The notes under the pieces: model-generated | Databases searched by the model: none | What the model saw: the letters and a program-made list of their open reading frames with translations, nothing else | Told to the model about the DNA's origin: nothing | Source of the DNA: Chitinophaga pinensis | Lineage (GTDB): Bacteria > Bacteroidota > Bacteroidia > Chitinophagales > Chitinophagaceae | Direction: 5' to 3' | Assembly (NCBI GenBank): GCA_943331145.2 | Contig: CALQKL020000116.1 | Span: forward strand, 1 to 6,903 | DNA length: 6,903 bases | Shown: positions 3,332 through 6,903 of the stretch, in pieces | How the letters are laid out: each line of letters starts with the position of its first letter | Numbering within the stretch: the first letter of the stretch is position 1 | Position numbers and translations under genes: made by a program

Positions 3332-6300
3332 TTGGCACTACCACATATTATAAAGCATATTTACAACAACGGAACAGATGAAGTAATCAGAAGGGGAAAG
3401 AAAATTCATCAGTCTGGTTTTGTAGAATTGATTGAACATGATGAACTCATGAGTGCCATTGCATTTAGGGTTAAAGATGATAGTTATGCTACTTTTTATA
3501 AAGTGTATATTCAAAAATATATCGACCCTAAATTGATGTCTTTGCGTTGTTCTTGTCCTTATAATATGGGCGACATCTGCCGCCATGAAACAGCCGCCCT
3601 GTTTAGGTTACAGGATATGGCTGATAAAAATATGTTGGGCAATTCGTTGATACAATACAACCAATATCACACGATTGCAAAAATGAAGCATATTGATTTG
3701 AAGATGATAAAAATGCTTTGTTCATCTATCATTTATGAAGAAGCAGATTTAATGTTGCGAACTACTAAAGCAACCATTCTTAAATCTGGAGATGAACGTG
3801 TTGAAGCAGAATTGAGATATAACGGCATTACCTATCCGCTGGTGATTCAAAAAAATGAAGAAAGAAATTTTGACACTTCTTGCACTTGTGCCGAAACAGC
3901 CCATCCCCTTTGCGAGCACAAAACCTTGCTTTTTTTACAATTACTCAACGCTTACGGTCCAAACTATTTCGACACCATTCGAAACTGGGATAAAGAAAAA
4001 AACAAACTTCTTCAAATTTATGGGTATAGTTTAAATGATGATTTAACAGACAAATTTGAATTTACATACAAAGAAGGAAAGCCATTTTTAAAGTTGTTGG
4101 ATCCTTCCATAAAGCGTGTGGCTCAAGTAATAGACAATACACCAAAAGTTGCAGCAGCATTTGTAGTTCCTCAAAAAGAAATTAATACAAGTGTTGTTGA
4201 AGATAAGAATCAAAAAGCATTGGGGATTGTTTTTAATTTCAATACAAAATTATTTCCTGGATTTTTGGTTGATGCTGTGCAAGGAGAAACCGATGAGGAT
4301 AGAAAAAAATTCTTGAGCAAAATTGAAACCTTAGACCTTACCAAATTTGTAGAAACAGAATCATACAATGAAGATGATAAAATGTTGTTTCAGCAGGTTA
4401 GGAAATTACAAAATACAGAAGTAAATAAATTCTTAAATAGGAACTCTCCATTTAGTGGATTTTGGGATAACATTATTCAGCAAGATGGGGATGAATTACC
4501 AGAAGAAACGAAATCATTGATTGCCGAATACTTCCATCCTAAATTAAAAAAGATATTTGAAGAGCAAGCAAACAATCAGCTTGTCTACCTATTGCCTCCC
4601 ACCAAAAAATTCATTACAGCCAATTTAAAAGAAATTGAGTTAAGCAATCAATTCGTTTCACCGATTTTTAAAGTAACGGTTAAGCAAGATGATTTGGAAA
4701 TGATTTGCATGGTAAAAATTGGTAACCAACAAATTCCATTCAGTAAAAATCAATGCAAGAGTAATCTGGTTTTTTTACACGATGACGTATTATATACTTG
4801 GCAAAAAACAGAAGATATACTACAAGCCGAAAAGTTTTTACAACAAGGAAACCTTAAACTCAAAAAATCAGAATGGGCCGAAAAAATGCAGTCGGTTATT
4901 CTGCCGCTTACAAAATCGTATCATGTAGAATTTGACAAATCATTAATCAAAGAAATTAAAAATGTAGTTCCTGAAATACAATTGCAACTTCAGGAAAAGT
5001 CGGATTACATGGTATTTATGCCAGTATTCACTTATAACGGTATAGAATCAAAGCAATCAGATCAGCAAACGATTACCATGCCTGATTCAGATAAGTTATT
5101 AATCATTCATCGAAATAAAGCCATCGAAGAAAACTTTATAAATAAGTTAGAGTCGTTGCATTCTATGTTTGTAAAACAAGAACACAATCAAAGTTTGGTT
5201 TTAAAGGGTACGGAGGTGTTGCGCAACAATTGGTTTTTCTTATTCATTGATTCGATGAAAGAAATGAAAATCCCGGTTTTTGGTTTCGAAGCGCTACGTA
5301 ATTTTAGATTTAATACAGCACGCCCAAATACGCATATACATGTAAGTAGTGGGCTTGATTGGTTTGATGCCAAAATTGAAATTGAATTTGGCGATCAGCG
5401 TGTAGGCATTCCCGATATTAAACGCGCCATTGCTAGTAAACAATCTTTCGTTCAACTTGGCGATGGCTCTTTGGGTATTTTACCTGATGAGTGGCTTAAG
5501 CGTTATTCGCTTTTATTTAAAGTTGGCGAAGGCAAAAGTGATAAGTTGAGGTTGTCGAGATATCACATGAGTGTGATAGATGAACTCTATGAAAATAGAG
5601 ATGATACAGAAATTAGTTTTGCCTTAGATGAAAAATTTGAAAGATTAAGGGAGTTTAAAAACATACCAGAAATTTTGGTGCCTGATACATTACAAGCGGT
5701 ATTGCGCCCGTATCAAATTGCCGGCTATCAATGGCTGAGTTATTTAAATGACGTGGGCTGGGGCGGAATTCTTGCAGATGATATGGGTTTGGGTAAAACG
5801 GTTCAAGCACTCACAATGCTAGAACAATATAAAAAAACCAATGGCGAACTTAAAGCCATCGTGGTTTGTCCAACAACGCTGATTTACAATTGGCAAAATG
5901 AAGTAAGAAAGTTTACCCCTGGTATTACCTTTACTGTTCATCATGGAAATACTCGGGTAAGGGATCATGAAGCCTTAACAAAAAGCAACATCATTATTAC
6001 GACTTATGGAACGTTGCGGAGCGATATCCAAATATTTTTGAAAGTGCTTTTTGATTATGTGGTTTTGGATGAAAGTCAGGCCATAAAAAATCCATCTTCA
6101 AAAGTAACGAAGGCTGCAAGTTTATTGGTTGCGAAAAATCGTTTATGCATGAGCGGTACCCCACTTCAAAATAATACGTTTGATATTTTTGCTCAAATGA
6201 ATTTTCTTAATCCAGGTTTATTGGGGAATATGGAATTTTTTAGAAATGAATTTGCCACACCTATAGATAAGTTTAATGAACCCGAGCATAAAGAACATCT

Positions 6301-6903
6301 TAGAAAATTATTGTACCCTTTTATTTTGCGCAGAACAAAAGAACAGGTAGCCAAAGATCTTCCAGAAAAAACAGAAACGATTTTGTTTTGCGAAATGGAA
6401 CCTGAACAAAGAACAATCTACGACATGTATAAAAATACATATCGTGAAAAAATCTTGGGAACCATCGATCAACAAGGAATTGACAAATCGCAATTAACCA
6501 TTTTACAAGGTTTGATGAAATTGCGTCAGATTTGTGATAGTCCGGCTATTTTAAATGAGGAAGATAAATACCCGAACCACTCCATTAAATTGGATGAATT
6601 AACCAGAGAAATAACCGAAAATATCGGTGAACATAAAGCATTGATTTTCTCTCAGTTTTTGGGCATGCTTGGATTGATTAGAGAAAAACTAACCGAGCAA
6701 AATATTCCATTTGAGTATTTTGATGGAAGTACTTCGGCAACAGATCGTGAAAAAGCGATTCAAAATTTCCAAAATAATGATGAGTGTAGGGTGTTTTTAA
6801 TTTCATTAAAAGCGGGTGGTGTGGGTTTAAATCTTACCGCTGCTGATTACGTATATATTGTAGATCCTTGGTGGAATCCAGCGGTAGAGCAACAAGCCAT
6901 TGA
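3332..6903 (+). CDS. SNF2-family DNA-dependent ATPase with two N-terminal SWIM-type zinc motifs (3' end outside window)
   Basis: The frame is open without interruption from the TTG at 3332 to the right edge, 1190 residues so far. Two CxC...CxH motifs lie at the N-terminus: C73-x-C75...C83-x-H85 and C184-x-C186...C194-x-H196. A long middle region (about 200-780) ends in the bacterial SNF2-associated pattern LDWFDAKIEIEFGD, QLGDGSLGILPDEW (W721). The ATPase core has LRPYQIAGYQWL (791-802), GGILADDMGLGKT (811-823, Walker A K822), VVCPTTLIYNW (844-854), DESQ (913-916, motif II), MSGTPLQNN (940-948), LRRTK (999-1003), KALIFSQF (1102-1109) and LKAGGVGLNLTAAD (1159-1172). It stops in DPWWNPAVEQQAI, so motif VI and probably some 60 residues are missing. 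Such proteins translocate on duplex DNA and remodel bound proteins; SWIM motifs are thought to bind DNA or proteins. The specific cellular role in Bacteroidota is unknown to me. No methylase or nuclease partner is visible. Confidence 0.93.
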   Translation, partial: MALPHIIKHIYNNGTDEVIRRGKKIHQSGFVELIEHDELMSAIAFRVKDDSYATFYKVYIQKYIDPKLMSLRCSCPYNMGDICRHETAALFRLQDMADKNMLGNSLIQYNQYHTIAKMKHIDLKMIKMLCSSIIYEEADLMLRTTKATILKSGDERVEAELRYNGITYPLVIQKNEERNFDTSCTCAETAHPLCEHKTLLFLQLLNAYGPNYFDTIRNWDKEKNKLLQIYGYSLNDDLTDKFEFTYKEGKPFLKLLDPSIKRVAQVIDNTPKVAAAFVVPQKEINTSVVEDKNQKALGIVFNFNTKLFPGFLVDAVQGETDEDRKKFLSKIETLDLTKFVETESYNEDDKMLFQQVRKLQNTEVNKFLNRNSPFSGFWDNIIQQDGDELPEETKSLIAEYFHPKLKKIFEEQANNQLVYLLPPTKKFITANLKEIELSNQFVSPIFKVTVKQDDLEMICMVKIGNQQIPFSKNQCKSNLVFLHDDVLYTWQKTEDILQAEKFLQQGNLKLKKSEWAEKMQSVILPLTKSYHVEFDKSLIKEIKNVVPEIQLQLQEKSDYMVFMPVFTYNGIESKQSDQQTITMPDSDKLLIIHRNKAIEENFINKLESLHSMFVKQEHNQSLVLKGTEVLRNNWFFLFIDSMKEMKIPVFGFEALRNFRFNTARPNTHIHVSSGLDWFDAKIEIEFGDQRVGIPDIKRAIASKQSFVQLGDGSLGILPDEWLKRYSLLFKVGEGKSDKLRLSRYHMSVIDELYENRDDTEISFALDEKFERLREFKNIPEILVPDTLQAVLRPYQIAGYQWLSYLNDVGWGGILADDMGLGKTVQALTMLEQYKKTNGELKAIVVCPTTLIYNWQNEVRKFTPGITFTVHHGNTRVRDHEALTKSNIIITTYGTLRSDIQIFLKVLFDYVVLDESQAIKNPSSKVTKAASLLVAKNRLCMSGTPLQNNTFDIFAQMNFLNPGLLGNMEFFRNEFATPIDKFNEPEHKEHLRKLLYPFILRRTKEQVAKDLPEKTETILFCEMEPEQRTIYDMYKNTYREKILGTIDQQGIDKSQLTILQGLMKLRQICDSPAILNEEDKYPNHSIKLDELTREITENIGEHKALIFSQFLGMLGLIREKLTEQNIPFEYFDGSTSATDREKAIQNFQNNDECRVFLISLKAGGVGLNLTAADYVYIVDPWWNPAVEQQAI

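Noticed and set aside
4719..4928. 69-codon plus-strand frame inside the SNF2 gene, and the minus-strand frames inside gcvT, comB and SNF2
   Set aside because: They lie in other frames of clearly recognised genes and have no independent start signals or family features.
3332..6903. Frameshift or pseudogene in the SNF2 gene
   Set aside because: Codon-by-codon reading of every line gives one continuous frame with all expected helicase motifs up to motif V; it is only cut by the window edge.
3332..6903. Anti-phage defence system built on the SNF2 protein (DISARM-like)
   Set aside because: No methyltransferase, nuclease or other defence partner lies in the window, and the upstream neighbours are housekeeping-type genes; nothing after the right edge can be seen.

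Overview
The window looks like chromosomal DNA from an AT-rich member of the Bacteroidota. Three things point there: TAnnTTTG-type -7 promoter elements instead of TATAAT, weak or absent Shine-Dalgarno sequences, and the gene content (a Bacteroidota-style C-terminal region of a PspC-family envelope protein, a gcvT-comB pair, a large SWIM/SNF2 ATPase). I cannot place it below phylum; a Sphingobacteriia/Chitinophagia-like lineage is a guess. All supported genes lie on the + strand.

Layout. (1) 3-503: C-terminal part of a gene that enters from the left edge, probably a PspC-domain membrane protein. (2) 504-1336: 833 bases with no credible gene but full of structure. Degenerate 9-bp tandem repeats lie near both ends in opposite orientation. 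Between them are a 20-nt perfect palindrome, five REP-like hairpins sharing a CGGTT-loop-AACCG core, several decayed copies, and a bulged hairpin next to gcvT. The outer hairpins form an ungapped 85-nt inverted repeat (641-725 against 952-1036), with a compensatory base-pair change between copies. (3) 1337-2422 gcvT and 2434-3168 comB, 11 bp apart, probably one transcript from a promoter at about 1312-1319. (4) 3169-3331: intergenic stretch with a weak AT-rich hairpin after comB, a promoter-like -7 box, a hairpin at the predicted 5' end of the next mRNA, and a good Shine-Dalgarno before a TTG start. (5) 3332-6903: a long SNF2-family ATPase gene, open without a break to the right edge and cut off just after helicase motif V.

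How the genes relate. GcvT is the tetrahydrofolate-dependent T-protein of the glycine cleavage system. ComB is a 2-phosphosulfolactate phosphatase family protein; its role outside coenzyme M biosynthesis is unclear, and no chemistry visible here links it to glycine cleavage. The SNF2 protein has its own start signals and looks like a separate unit.

The genes themselves are mostly ordinary. The most unusual part is the symmetric repeat island at 504-1336. Second is the pair of CxC...CxH (SWIM-type) zinc motifs at the N-terminus of the SNF2 protein.
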